From Acidobacteriota bacterium (GTDB lineage Bacteria; Acidobacteriota; Terriglobia; Terriglobales; Acidobacteriaceae), in contig JAJYAE010000076.1 of the NCBI GenBank assembly GCA_021779695.1, positions 1 to 14,574 on the forward strand: a stretch of DNA of 14,574 bases. The letters run 5' to 3'. Made by a program: the position numbers and the translations under genes. The notes below the pieces were generated by a model. It was given only the letters and a program-made list of their open reading frames with translations, ran no database searches and was not told the DNA's origin. Within the stretch, counting starts at the first letter, position 1. The number at the start of each line of letters is the position of its first letter. This document shows, in pieces, positions 1-6,770 of the stretch.

Positions 1-2
1 AG

Positions 3-1040
3 CCTGGTGTTTACGGAACCAAGGGAGTCCCATCCCCCAATAATTATCCCGGCGCGCGATATCAGGCTGTGAGTTGGACCGATGCTTCAGGCAACTTCTG
101 GCTCTTCGGCGGACTCGGCATCGATTCCGCTGGAAATCGTGGGGACTTGAACGACCTGTGGAGATTCAACAATGGCCAATGGGCGTGGATGAGTGGATTG
201 AATACTGTGGCCGTTACCGGTCAGGCCGGTGTGTACGGGAGCGAGGGTGTACCCGCTGCGGGCAATACTCCAGGGGCGCGTGTCGATGCAAGCTCATGGG
301 CCGATGCATCGGGAGATCTCTGGCTTTTCGGCGGGTTTGGTCGGGACTCGACAGGCGCTCTTGGCCTCCTCAATGACCTGTGGAAATTTAGTAATGGCGA
401 ATGGGCGTGGATGAGTGGATCGAACAGCGTCGGTCAATATGGCGTATACGGAACCATGGGCATGGCTTCCCCCGGAAATGTGCCGGGAGCACGTGCTAAT
501 TCCGTGACCTGGATTGATTCGGCTGGCAAGCTTTGGCTCTTCGGAGGTCAAGGTAACGACTCGAACGGCTTGGCTTGCCCAGACGGCAACTGTAACCTCA
601 ACGACCTATGGAGCTACGGTAACGGTGTATGGACCTGGATGGGTGGATCGAATATCGCCAACCAGCCTGGCACGTATGGAACACGAGGAATTCCTGCTCC
701 CGGCAATATACCGGGGGCTCGTTGTTGCGCGGTTGTTTGGATCGATACGGCCGGGAGCGTTTGGCTCTTCGGAGGCGACGCCGGACCGGGAGAAGATTTC
801 AATGATTTGTGGAAGTACAGTGATGGTGAATGGACTTGGGTGAGTGGATCAAACCAACCTGCACAGTTGGGTACATATGGAACACAAGGTGTTCCTGCTC
901 CCGGCAATGTACCAGGCTCGCGTGACAGCGCCGTCGGGTGGATCGACCAAGCAGGGAATCTCTGGCTTTTTGGCGGTGGTGATTATCTGTCCATCGCGCC
1001 TGGCGGTAAGTTCAATGACCTGTGGGAGTACAAGCCGTAG
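3..1040 (+). CDS. Kelch-repeat (beta-propeller) protein, 5' end cut by window edge
   Basis: The open frame runs in from the left edge, so the true start is outside; 345 residues are visible and end at a TAG stop. The protein is built of five repeats whose conserved Tyr codons lie at 12, 234, 447, 675 and 876, giving repeats of 74, 71, 76 and 67 residues. Each repeat has a YGTxGxPxPGNxPGAR stretch, then W-x-D-x-x-G-x-x-WLFGG, then NDLWxY, then G-x-WxWMSGSN. The paired Gly in WLFGG and the spaced aromatic residues are typical of kelch motifs, each forming one blade of a beta-propeller, which are binding or scaffold modules. Such Gly/Trp-rich kelch proteins are common in Acidobacteria and are usually exported. 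Export here is an inference because the N-terminus is missing. The last repeat ends directly at the stop, with no sorting or membrane anchor. It faces the T4SS genes and is probably unrelated to them. Confidence 0.85.
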   Translation, partial: PGVYGTKGVPSPNNYPGARYQAVSWTDASGNFWLFGGLGIDSAGNRGDLNDLWRFNNGQWAWMSGLNTVAVTGQAGVYGSEGVPAAGNTPGARVDASSWADASGDLWLFGGFGRDSTGALGLLNDLWKFSNGEWAWMSGSNSVGQYGVYGTMGMASPGNVPGARANSVTWIDSAGKLWLFGGQGNDSNGLACPDGNCNLNDLWSYGNGVWTWMGGSNIANQPGTYGTRGIPAPGNIPGARCCAVVWIDTAGSVWLFGGDAGPGEDFNDLWKYSDGEWTWVSGSNQPAQLGTYGTQGVPAPGNVPGSRDSAVGWIDQAGNLWLFGGGDYLSIAPGGKFNDLWEYKP

Positions 1041-1413
1041 ATCCTTCGTCGCTTGCCCATTGGTTTGTTCTTCGTGCTCGATTTCGCTTCCGCACTTACC
1101 TCGCATACGCGACGGCGACCCTCTTCTGTGCGCCGCCGCGGGTAATTTGCGGCCGTGTTGGCAAATCGGAGTTCCCTTCGCCAGCCGAGTGCGCGACTTG
1201 AATAGGCCATCGAGAGATAACATTTGAAGGCGAACACTGCCCACTTCCAAGAGCGAGCCCTCGCCGCGGTCTCCTATGCATGCTTGCCAAAATCAACAGT
1301 GCACAAGAAAGACTCGGATGGCGAACCGTCGCGTTCCTCAAATGAACGATCTCGGTTGAAAGGGGTTATCGAACTTGGTGGGTTGTTTGTGAATATGTTT
1401 GATCAGGTGCCTT
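1041..1413. other. Gene-free stretch between kelch gene and LysR gene
   Basis: About 370 bp lie between the kelch stop codon and the chosen LysR start. No convincing coding frame is present: the open frames here are short, begin with weak codons and resemble nothing. A short hairpin with 5 bp arms (1135-1139 and 1149-1153) lacks a following T-run, so I do not call a terminator. No clear -35/-10 pair was found before the LysR gene, although its promoter must lie in the right part of this stretch if the gene is not co-transcribed. Confidence 0.5.
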
Positions 1414-2328
1414 ATGCGCCAACTTAACTTATCGATGGAAGGGCTCATCGCGGTCGTTACTGTCGCTCAGGAAGGAAGCCTTGAGCGAGCCGGAAAGGTC
1501 TTGGGTTTGGGGAGGTCAGCGGTAGGTAAGCACGTAGGGATCGTCGAAAAAGAGGTCGGGGCATCACTCTTTGATCGCCATGCCGGCAGGTGGATATTGA
1601 ATGAGGAAGGCAGGCTGTTTGCGCCGAAAGCTTCTCAATCCATTTTGTACGCCCGCATGGGCCTAGACCTCGTGCAGTCTCATGTCAAGCTACAAACGAA
1701 TCGCCTCTTTGTGGGCTACTCCACGTTCCTACATCCACGTCTCATCGACGTCATCAAGCATATTCGACTGGAGCGGCGCAACGATGTACGAATCGCGTTC
1801 GAGAGCTGGCTCACCGAGGGAATCGCAAACGGAGTGCTGCAGGGAGACCTCCATGCAGGATTCGGATTCCTCCCGGTCAAAAACCCGGAGCTTTTGGTGC
1901 ATGAGGTATTTGAGGAGCCACTGGTCGTTTGTCTGCCCAGCGATCACCCGCTTTCAGTGAAACATGCCATCCGCCCGGAAGCGCTGGAAGGATTGCCGAT
2001 GATTGCCGTGGGCCGTCGCCCTCTCCCTCTGATGTACGAAGAAACAGAGAACTACTTCCGCTCTCTCGGACTTGAATTGAAGTTTGTGGAGGAATGTTTT
2101 TCTTCGAATGAAGCGCTGTACTCCGTGGCGCAAGGCACCGGGATCTGCATCTTGCCAGCTTCGCTGGCCCGTTCGGGAGACGGAGTTGTAGTGAGATCAT
2201 TGTCGGATCGCATGTTCACTCATAAATATGGCGTCTTTGTACGACAGGACCAAGACGATGCCACGGTGGAAGACTTTCTTGATATAGTCCGCCAGCGGAC
2301 AGATGCGCTTCGCAATCGGAGACGTTGA
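1414..2328 (+). CDS. LysR-type transcriptional regulator
   Basis: The protein has 304 residues, the usual length for the LysR family. The N-terminus carries the winged helix-turn-helix: residues about 5-65 read as the family pattern, with an F/V-x-x-V-A-x-x-G-S-x-x-x-A-G start, the recognition segment LGLGRSAVGKHV, then EKEVGASLFDR, R-x-x-x-L-x-x-x-G. Residues about 90-300 fit the LysR effector-binding domain, including the typical QGTGICILPASLA stretch near residue 245. I chose the ATG at 1414 because an AGG lies 6 bp upstream; an in-frame TTG at 1399 would add five residues and has less support. The effector and target genes cannot be read from the sequence. LysR proteins usually control a divergent or nearby operon, but the upstream neighbour is co-directional and the downstream T4SS genes converge on it with only 22 bp between stops. 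It may be host chromosome at the edge of the conjugative element, or element cargo. Confidence 0.9.
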   Translation: MRQLNLSMEGLIAVVTVAQEGSLERAGKVLGLGRSAVGKHVGIVEKEVGASLFDRHAGRWILNEEGRLFAPKASQSILYARMGLDLVQSHVKLQTNRLFVGYSTFLHPRLIDVIKHIRLERRNDVRIAFESWLTEGIANGVLQGDLHAGFGFLPVKNPELLVHEVFEEPLVVCLPSDHPLSVKHAIRPEALEGLPMIAVGRRPLPLMYEETENYFRSLGLELKFVEECFSSNEALYSVAQGTGICILPASLARSGDGVVVRSLSDRMFTHKYGVFVRQDQDDATVEDFLDIVRQRTDALRNRRR

Positions 2329-2350
2329 TTCTGCGTTCAGCGTCGAGGCA

Positions 2351-3253
2351 TTATGCGCGCATATCGAGTACCTGGTGAATTCGGCGGCGTCCATGTTGTC
2401 GCTGGATGTATACGATGAGATCAATACCTCGCCGAATGTCCTCTTTGATGGCATCAAGGCTCAGTCCAATACTCCCTCGCATCACCAAAGTAGCAAGCCG
2501 GTGAATAGCTTCCTCCGCACTGCTGGCATGGATAGTGGCAAGCGAACCGCGATGCCCGGTGTTCATTGCGTCCAGCAGCGTACGTGCTTCCGGCCCGCGC
2601 ACTTCACCGACGATAATCCGGTCAGGTCGATGCCGGAGGATTGCCTTGAGCAAGTCATCGAACGTGATCTGACTGCGATGCGTATCCGTCTGGGACTCGG
2701 CGGAGACGAGATGCGGCTTGCGGATATGCAGTTCCGCGGTGTCCTCGATAATAAGGATACGTTCTTGCTCCGGGATTGCGTCGGCCAAGACGTTCAGGAG
2801 CGTCGTTTTTCCCGTGCCGGTTCCACCCGCAATGAGGATATTCCGTTCATCACGCACGGCCTGAGTCAGAGTGGCAGCCTGTATATCCGTCAACATCCCC
2901 GTCCGGATAAGGTCGGCTAGGGCAAAGTTCCGCGAGGTGAATCGCCGAATGGTCATCAGGGGCCGGGGATTGACCAGGGGCGGAATCATGGCCGCCATGC
3001 GGCTGCCATCGGGCAGGCGCAGATTCATGATGGGCGAGTCGGCATCGAGTTTCTTGCCAAAGCGATTGGCGATGACCTCAAGGCCGGTCTGGAGCGCGCC
3101 GTCGTCAAAGTGGATGCCGGGCAACAACTGAATCTGTCCGTCCTCTTCGATCCACACGGACGAATCAGGGTTCACCATGATCTCGGAGACGGTCTCGGAT
3201 TCGAGCAGATGCTTGATGGGTTTCAGAAATGGAATGATGACCTCAAAACTCAC
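2351..3253 (-). CDS. trbB: VirB11/TrbB-type T4SS secretion ATPase
   Basis: This 300-residue protein is a cytoplasmic hexameric ATPase of the T2SS/T4P/T4SS family, which powers pilus assembly and substrate transfer. Motifs are all present: Walker A GGTGTGKTT (143-151), Asp box ILIIEDTAEL (166-175), Walker B RIIVGEVRG (212-220) and the His box GHRGSLATIHA (233-243). The N-terminal half (about 15-105) matches the N-terminal domain, including IMVNPDSSVWIEEDG. Translation starts at GTG inside a GTGA overlap with the end of the coupling-protein gene, with AAAGGA seven bases upstream, so the two genes are probably translationally coupled. The C-terminus stops shortly after RRIHQVLDMRA, somewhat earlier than many TrbB proteins; catalytic parts are intact. 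It is the last gene of the minus-strand cluster. Confidence 0.94.
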   Translation of the reverse strand: MSFEVIIPFLKPIKHLLESETVSEIMVNPDSSVWIEEDGQIQLLPGIHFDDGALQTGLEVIANRFGKKLDADSPIMNLRLPDGSRMAAMIPPLVNPRPLMTIRRFTSRNFALADLIRTGMLTDIQAATLTQAVRDERNILIAGGTGTGKTTLLNVLADAIPEQERILIIEDTAELHIRKPHLVSAESQTDTHRSQITFDDLLKAILRHRPDRIIVGEVRGPEARTLLDAMNTGHRGSLATIHASSAEEAIHRLATLVMRGSIGLSLDAIKEDIRRGIDLIVYIQRQHGRRRIHQVLDMRA

Positions 3254-5286
3254 GCACGTATCCTTTCCGGGTCGAACTCAATCCGTTCCTGGTCAAACCA
3301 CGTCATTGTGATGGGCAGGAAATCCAGCTTCAGGTAGCAATAAGTTGGAGGCAACGGGTTGATGCCGTCGAAAGCAACCACAATGGCCTGGGCATTCTTC
3401 AATTCAAAAAAGACGTTCTCATCGAACAGCGGCTCCTTGTGTTTCTGGTACTGCTTGGACGCCGAGACAGAACCTTTGCTGGACGAAGTGCGGCCACTGA
3501 GCCATCCGACGTTGGCATTGCTGCTGGACTCGGAGACGGTATAACTGACCTTTGTCTTGTCTGCCTTGCCGCATAGCTCGACGCCATACCGCGCCGTATC
3601 CGGGTCTGAAGTAGAAAGAAAGACTTTCGTGCGAAACGCCTGGAGCAAGGTCTTCACGCCTTCATTGGGCAGGGCATCTTTCAAACTGGAAATGCTCTGG
3701 GTGGCAACCAAAGGAATACACTTTGGCTGCCTGGAAAGGGACAGGAACCTCTCATCGCCGGTGGGATTGTCGCCGCCCACGGTCGCGAAGCTCTGGTACT
3801 CATCGCAGATGAAGACGGTGGGCCGGAAGTAGCGTTGTGTCCCATCTTCCATCCGTGGAATACGCAGCAGCACGGCCCGCTGGTAATCAACCTTCATCAT
3901 GGTGCCGATGATCTTGGCGAGCGCCGGGTTCAATGCCGTTGGGAAGTTCAGGCCCACGACCTTGCCCGACTCGATCAATTCCTCGAACGGCGGCAATACG
4001 CTGGCGTGCGGGTCTGCGGAGGAAGGCTTGCCCTCGTACAGTTCCTTCGGCGGGCAGAAGACCTTGCGAACCTTTGCATCGGTCTCGAACAGCGAAAGAA
4101 AGATGGCAACACCCTGGACAATCGAAGTCTTGGTCTCAGAGCGAAAGAACTTCCAATGCTCCCAGTACCAGTAGTGGACGCTCTCCCAACTGCCGCGTAT
4201 CCCTGGATCGCTGGCCTTGCGACTATATAAGGATGCAGCAATGGAGGTTCGCCGAATCAGAACCGTTTCCAGTTCCTCGGTCCAGCGGGCAACGTACTGA
4301 CCCAATTTTTCACTCCACGCGAACCGGAATGGTACGAGCGTAGATTCGTACTTCAGATACTCCGTCGTTCCAACCCCGACAAACGAGACCTGCGTATAGC
4401 GGCGGCCCGTTTCAATCAGCATCCGTTCCAAGGTCCCGGAGCTGATGACGGTGCGGAAGATGTCCAGCATAGTCACGTACCCGTCGCGGACGCGATGCAG
4501 CATAATCACGTACCGGACTAGGTCGGTGTAGGACTGTTGCCAGAAAGGCTCTTTGCCTTTACCCCAGATAGCGACGATGACAGAAGCGATGTTGAACGCC
4601 TGTGCGTAAGCATCGGCATCGCTGTTGAGCGGGTTGTAGCGAATGTCGCCGTCGAGCGAGACATCGACATAATCCTGGCCCCGTCCACAGCCTTCCAGTA
4701 TCCTCTGCACCTGACGGCAAAGGTCGCCTTTCAATTCAAGCACCACGCCGGATAACCTGCGCAGTGGATCGCCGGCGCGATATGCGAAGAGCTGCCGCAT
4801 AGCCGGCAGGATGACGGCCTTGGTTTTACCGGAGCCGATAGCCCCGACGACGCAGATGCCTGTGTACAGACCGCGCTCCGGTATCGACAGCCAGTGCGGT
4901 GCCGGTGACGGCTTTGGTTTCAATTGGTGGTGAAGCTCCCCGACGATCAGTTCCAATTCGTCGCGCAGCAACGGATCGGGATACGGCGGCAACGGTCCCG
5001 AGACTTCATTCGGTTTCGGTGCGTAGAAGTGGACATACGCGAGCGAGAACAGGATGGAGAAAACAAGGAACGGCGTGCTGAACAGAAACAGGCTGTAGCT
5101 CCACACCAGTCCATGAAAGATTGCGGGCTGCTCCAACTCCAGCAAGCGCAGCAACGGGTCGGCGTCATGGACCGGATAGAGACTCTGAAGAACGATGCCG
5201 CAGGCGGTGCTCAGCCCCAACGAGAGCAGAAGCCGATACTCGATCAGCGGACGCGACAGGTTTTGAAAATGCGAAGCGAGACGCAT
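3250..5286 (-). CDS. traG: VirD4/TraG-type coupling protein (T4CP)
   Basis: The protein (678 residues) is the ATPase that brings the DNA-relaxase complex to the secretion channel at the inner membrane. Two membrane segments lie near the N-terminus (about 17-36 and 60-87), followed by the cytoplasmic motor domain. Walker A is GAIGSGKT (148-155) and Walker B VFICDE (491-496), followed by the conserved SRQPKCIPLVATQSISSL stretch and a region corresponding to the family's TraM/TraG recognition part. A Ser-rich segment (about 585-610) near the C-terminus may be flexible. The start is the ATG at 5286; only a weak GAAG lies upstream, so translation may depend on the small gene that ends 16 bases before. 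Its presence indicates a conjugative system that exports DNA rather than a channel for structural export only. Confidence 0.94.
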   Translation of the reverse strand: MRLASHFQNLSRPLIEYRLLLSLGLSTACGIVLQSLYPVHDADPLLRLLELEQPAIFHGLVWSYSLFLFSTPFLVFSILFSLAYVHFYAPKPNEVSGPLPPYPDPLLRDELELIVGELHHQLKPKPSPAPHWLSIPERGLYTGICVVGAIGSGKTKAVILPAMRQLFAYRAGDPLRRLSGVVLELKGDLCRQVQRILEGCGRGQDYVDVSLDGDIRYNPLNSDADAYAQAFNIASVIVAIWGKGKEPFWQQSYTDLVRYVIMLHRVRDGYVTMLDIFRTVISSGTLERMLIETGRRYTQVSFVGVGTTEYLKYESTLVPFRFAWSEKLGQYVARWTEELETVLIRRTSIAASLYSRKASDPGIRGSWESVHYWYWEHWKFFRSETKTSIVQGVAIFLSLFETDAKVRKVFCPPKELYEGKPSSADPHASVLPPFEELIESGKVVGLNFPTALNPALAKIIGTMMKVDYQRAVLLRIPRMEDGTQRYFRPTVFICDEYQSFATVGGDNPTGDERFLSLSRQPKCIPLVATQSISSLKDALPNEGVKTLLQAFRTKVFLSTSDPDTARYGVELCGKADKTKVSYTVSESSSNANVGWLSGRTSSSKGSVSASKQYQKHKEPLFDENVFFELKNAQAIVVAFDGINPLPPTYCYLKLDFLPITMTWFDQERIEFDPERIRA

Positions 5287-5302
5287 ACTTGGGAATCTTC
5301 AG

Positions 5303-5611
5303 TTACACATGGCTTGCCGAAGCTGGATCTGGTTTCGCCGGCACATCCGGCACGACCTTGCATGTACCTTGTACCGGCTTTGCGTTACTGGGGAAGCGGA
5401 CTGCGCCTGCCGAGAGTCCCGCCTTGTACTTCAGGAAGTCCTCGTTCTGGGCAAGAGCGAATCGCAGTAGCTCGTTGACGATGTACTTGCGGTCGTTGTT
5501 CGACCACTGGCACATCAGGTCAATGTCTTGCGAGATGCCATCCTCGATATTCGTCTTGAGCAGCACAAGATTGATCTTGCTCGCTCCATGCTCTATCTTC
5601 AGTTTGCTCAT
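5303..5611 (-). CDS. Small protein, possible ribbon-helix-helix DNA-binding protein
   Basis: The protein has 102 residues and was not recognised as a named family. The start ATG at 5611 is preceded by AAAGGA eight bases upstream; an in-frame TTG at 5635 is less likely. Residues about 10-60 could fold as strand-helix-helix: a beta-like KINLVLLK, a helix ending at CQWSNND, and an amphipathic helix DRKYIVNELLRFALAQ. That order and the helix spacing resemble ribbon-helix-helix proteins such as MobC- or CopG-like accessory factors; this is inference from pattern only. The tail (about 70-102) is rich in Pro and Val and probably disordered. It is the first gene after the 275 bp intergenic region with the GTAC array and is directly followed by virD4 and virB11. 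If it binds DNA, that array is the obvious target. No signal peptide or membrane segment is seen. Confidence 0.75.
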   Translation of the reverse strand: MSKLKIEHGASKINLVLLKTNIEDGISQDIDLMCQWSNNDRKYIVNELLRFALAQNEDFLKYKAGLSAGAVRFPSNAKPVQGTCKVVPDVPAKPDPASASHV

Positions 5612-5619
5612 CTGTGGTT

Positions 5620-5625
5620 TCCTTT
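5620..5625 (-). promoter_or_regulatory. Ribosome binding site deciding the start at 5611
   Basis: AAAGGA on the minus strand, eight bases before the ATG. It supports the 102-residue form over the longer form beginning at the TTG at 5635, which would place this motif inside the gene. Confidence 0.6.
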
Positions 5626-5654
5626 CTGGCCGCAATCACGGCCCGCTTGCCGTT

Positions 5655-5746
5655 CAGAGTTGGTACTTGATATGGACCACACTGAGTACCAATTTCAGAA
5701 CTACTCAAGTACTTGCTCTGGACCGAAGCTTGTACTAGTGCCGGTC
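5655..5746. repeat. Iteron-like array: four GTAC sites at exact 23 bp spacing
   Basis: GTAC occurs at 5663, 5686, 5709 and 5732, each 23 bp from the last, with a degenerate GTCC at 5755 in the same phase. The first and third sites head a well-matched direct repeat, GTACTTG-N-T-N-TGGACC (14 of 16 positions the same, 46 bp apart). The second and fourth sites match this motif weakly in the opposite orientation, with GGTCC at the equivalent place on the minus strand. More GTAC sites lie at 5777, 5850 and 5872. The array is noncoding and ends about 50 bp upstream of the start of the small RHH-like gene. A period of 23 bp is close to two helical turns, so a protein could contact successive sites on nearly one face. 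Operator, oriT-accessory and plasmid iteron roles are all possible. Confidence 0.7.
5660..5692. repeat. Inverted repeat, 8 bp perfect arms, 17 bp spacer
   Basis: TTGGTACT (5660-5667) and AGTACCAA (5685-5692) are perfect reverse complements. The arms contain the first two GTAC sites of the 23 bp array, so the pair may be one operator rather than an RNA hairpin. Confidence 0.6.
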
Positions 5747-5758
5747 CAACTTCGGTCC
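5720..5758. repeat. Inverted repeat, 9 bp perfect arms, 21 bp spacer
   Basis: GGACCGAAG (5720-5728) and CTTCGGTCC (5750-5758) are perfect reverse complements. The spacer contains the fourth GTAC site and a further GGTCC. A perfect palindrome CAAGTACTTG (5706-5715) lies immediately to the left. No T-run follows on either strand, so it is not a typical terminator. Confidence 0.6.
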
Positions 5759-5772
5759 CGGCTCTGGCCTCT

Positions 5773-5857
5773 GGTAGTACGTGGGCGGAAGCGACGAGCG
5801 CGGCGTTGGCCGACGCGGCAGCCCGCAAGGGCGGGTCGCTCCCGCCCACGTACTACC
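5773..5857. repeat. Long near-perfect inverted repeat with nested hairpin (REP-like or cis-acting site)
   Basis: Arms 5773-5795 and 5835-5857 pair over 23 bp with one mismatch, enclosing a 39 bp centre. The right side also contains an alternative perfect hairpin, GGGCGGG (5829-5835) and CCCGCCC (5841-5847) with a 5-base loop; the centre holds smaller GC-rich pairings, for example CCCGC/GCGGG with a 4-base loop (5822-5835). The element starts 30 bp past the stop codon of the winged-helix gene at 5887. No T-run follows in either direction, so a standard intrinsic terminator is unlikely. Candidates are a REP-type repeat with alternative foldings, a transcript-stabilising or attenuating structure, or a part of a transfer origin. 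Each arm contains one GTAC. Confidence 0.75.
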
Positions 5858-5886
5858 CCCGTGGTGACCCTGTACCAGGCGCATTC

Positions 5887-6768
5887 TTATGCCACTCCAT
5901 CGTTTACGAGCGGTTCAACAGACCCACCCTCAGACCCATGTACAGACCCCCGAGGTTCATTGCGTTGGAGCAAAGGATAGCTGTAGTGGAAGAGCAGCGT
6001 GGTGAACTGCGCATTACGCGGTGCACGACGCTGCTGCGAAACCATGTGAGCATCCGTCCGCCAATCTGGACGCAGAAGCCTTTGATGTGGAGGGACAAGG
6101 GGCTGAAACTGCCGCCTGAACTCATGCTCCGCTGCCGGGAAGTTGTAGTCAGCGCAGGCGACATAGATCAACTCGAATGTCCCAAGCTCATGCAGGAGTG
6201 GAGCCATGTCGGCGAGGAAACGGGAGAACTTACGCATCGACAGCAACCCCTCGTCGATATAAACAAAGCGCACCAGGGATGTTGCCGGTTGTGTTCTGTC
6301 GGCAATCGCAGCCGGAAAGGTTGCGGAGAATGAAGAATTCCTGGGCAGATACTCCGCGTGAATGTTGCGCACTTCAGTGAAGAATCGCAGACGTTCTTGC
6401 TCGGATACGAGGTAATGCTCGTCTTCATTTTCGAGAACATAGTCGAGGGCCATCAGCCGCGCACGGATCATGCCGTCGCCCTTTCGCCTCCGGTTCTGCG
6501 AGTCGGCATTGCCGAGAAGCCGGTAGATCGGTTTGGCAAAGAGATGATAGACATGGAATCCCTGGCCGTAGTCGATGGTTTCAACATGCCCGGCGTCTTG
6601 AGCCTTTTCGAGAAAGCGAGCGGCGAGAAAGCCCTTGTGCCGGTCGATAAAATAGTTAAACTGGCGGCGCAGAAAATATCCGGAGTGGGCCGCAACCAGG
6701 TACAGGAACGCAGCTTCGCGTTCGGTGTAGCCAAGCGATTCAAGAGCGGAGACAAGATCGACGGTCAT
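5887..6768 (-). CDS. Winged-helix-like protein of the T4SS cluster, function unknown
   Basis: The protein has 293 residues and no named family was recognised. Residues about 8-75 look like a winged helix: TEREAAFLYLVAAHSGYF, then RRQFNYFIDR, RFLEKAQDAGHV and a wing-like ETIDYGQGFHVYHL. The rest (about 95-290) is a mixed alpha/beta region with no catalytic motif that I can name; LVRFVYIDEGLL (about 165-176) may be a core strand. There is no membrane segment or signal peptide, so it is probably cytoplasmic and DNA-binding. The ATG at 6768 lies two bases after the stop of the replication-relaxation-like gene and is preceded by GGAG eight bases upstream, so the two are likely made together. Its general architecture (N-terminal winged helix, long C-terminal domain) resembles that neighbour, so the two may be distant paralogues or partners. 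Confidence 0.8.
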   Translation of the reverse strand: MTVDLVSALESLGYTEREAAFLYLVAAHSGYFLRRQFNYFIDRHKGFLAARFLEKAQDAGHVETIDYGQGFHVYHLFAKPIYRLLGNADSQNRRRKGDGMIRARLMALDYVLENEDEHYLVSEQERLRFFTEVRNIHAEYLPRNSSFSATFPAAIADRTQPATSLVRFVYIDEGLLSMRKFSRFLADMAPLLHELGTFELIYVACADYNFPAAEHEFRRQFQPLVPPHQRLLRPDWRTDAHMVSQQRRAPRNAQFTTLLFHYSYPLLQRNEPRGSVHGSEGGSVEPLVNDGVA

Positions 6769-6770
6769 GG

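Noticed and set aside
1224..1427. 67-residue frame before the LysR gene
   Set aside because: It begins with TTG without a ribosome site, overlaps the LysR start and shows no recognisable feature.
5660..5700. Sigma-70 promoter (TTGGTA and TATCAA on the minus strand)
   Set aside because: The spacing is only about 14 bases and both boxes are poor, so a promoter call is not supported, although one is likely somewhere in this gap.
5655..5746. CRISPR array
   Set aside because: Only a 4-base core is fully constant and the period is 23 bp, far too short for repeat-spacer units; no cas gene is present.
5773..5857. Rho-independent terminator for the winged-helix gene
   Set aside because: The stem is strong, but no T-run follows on the minus strand and the loop is long; kept only as an inverted repeat.
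5713..6333. 206-residue open frame on the + strand across the intergenic region
   Set aside because: It runs through the long inverted repeat and then antisense to the winged-helix gene; no motif, no ribosome site, and composition that reads as non-protein.
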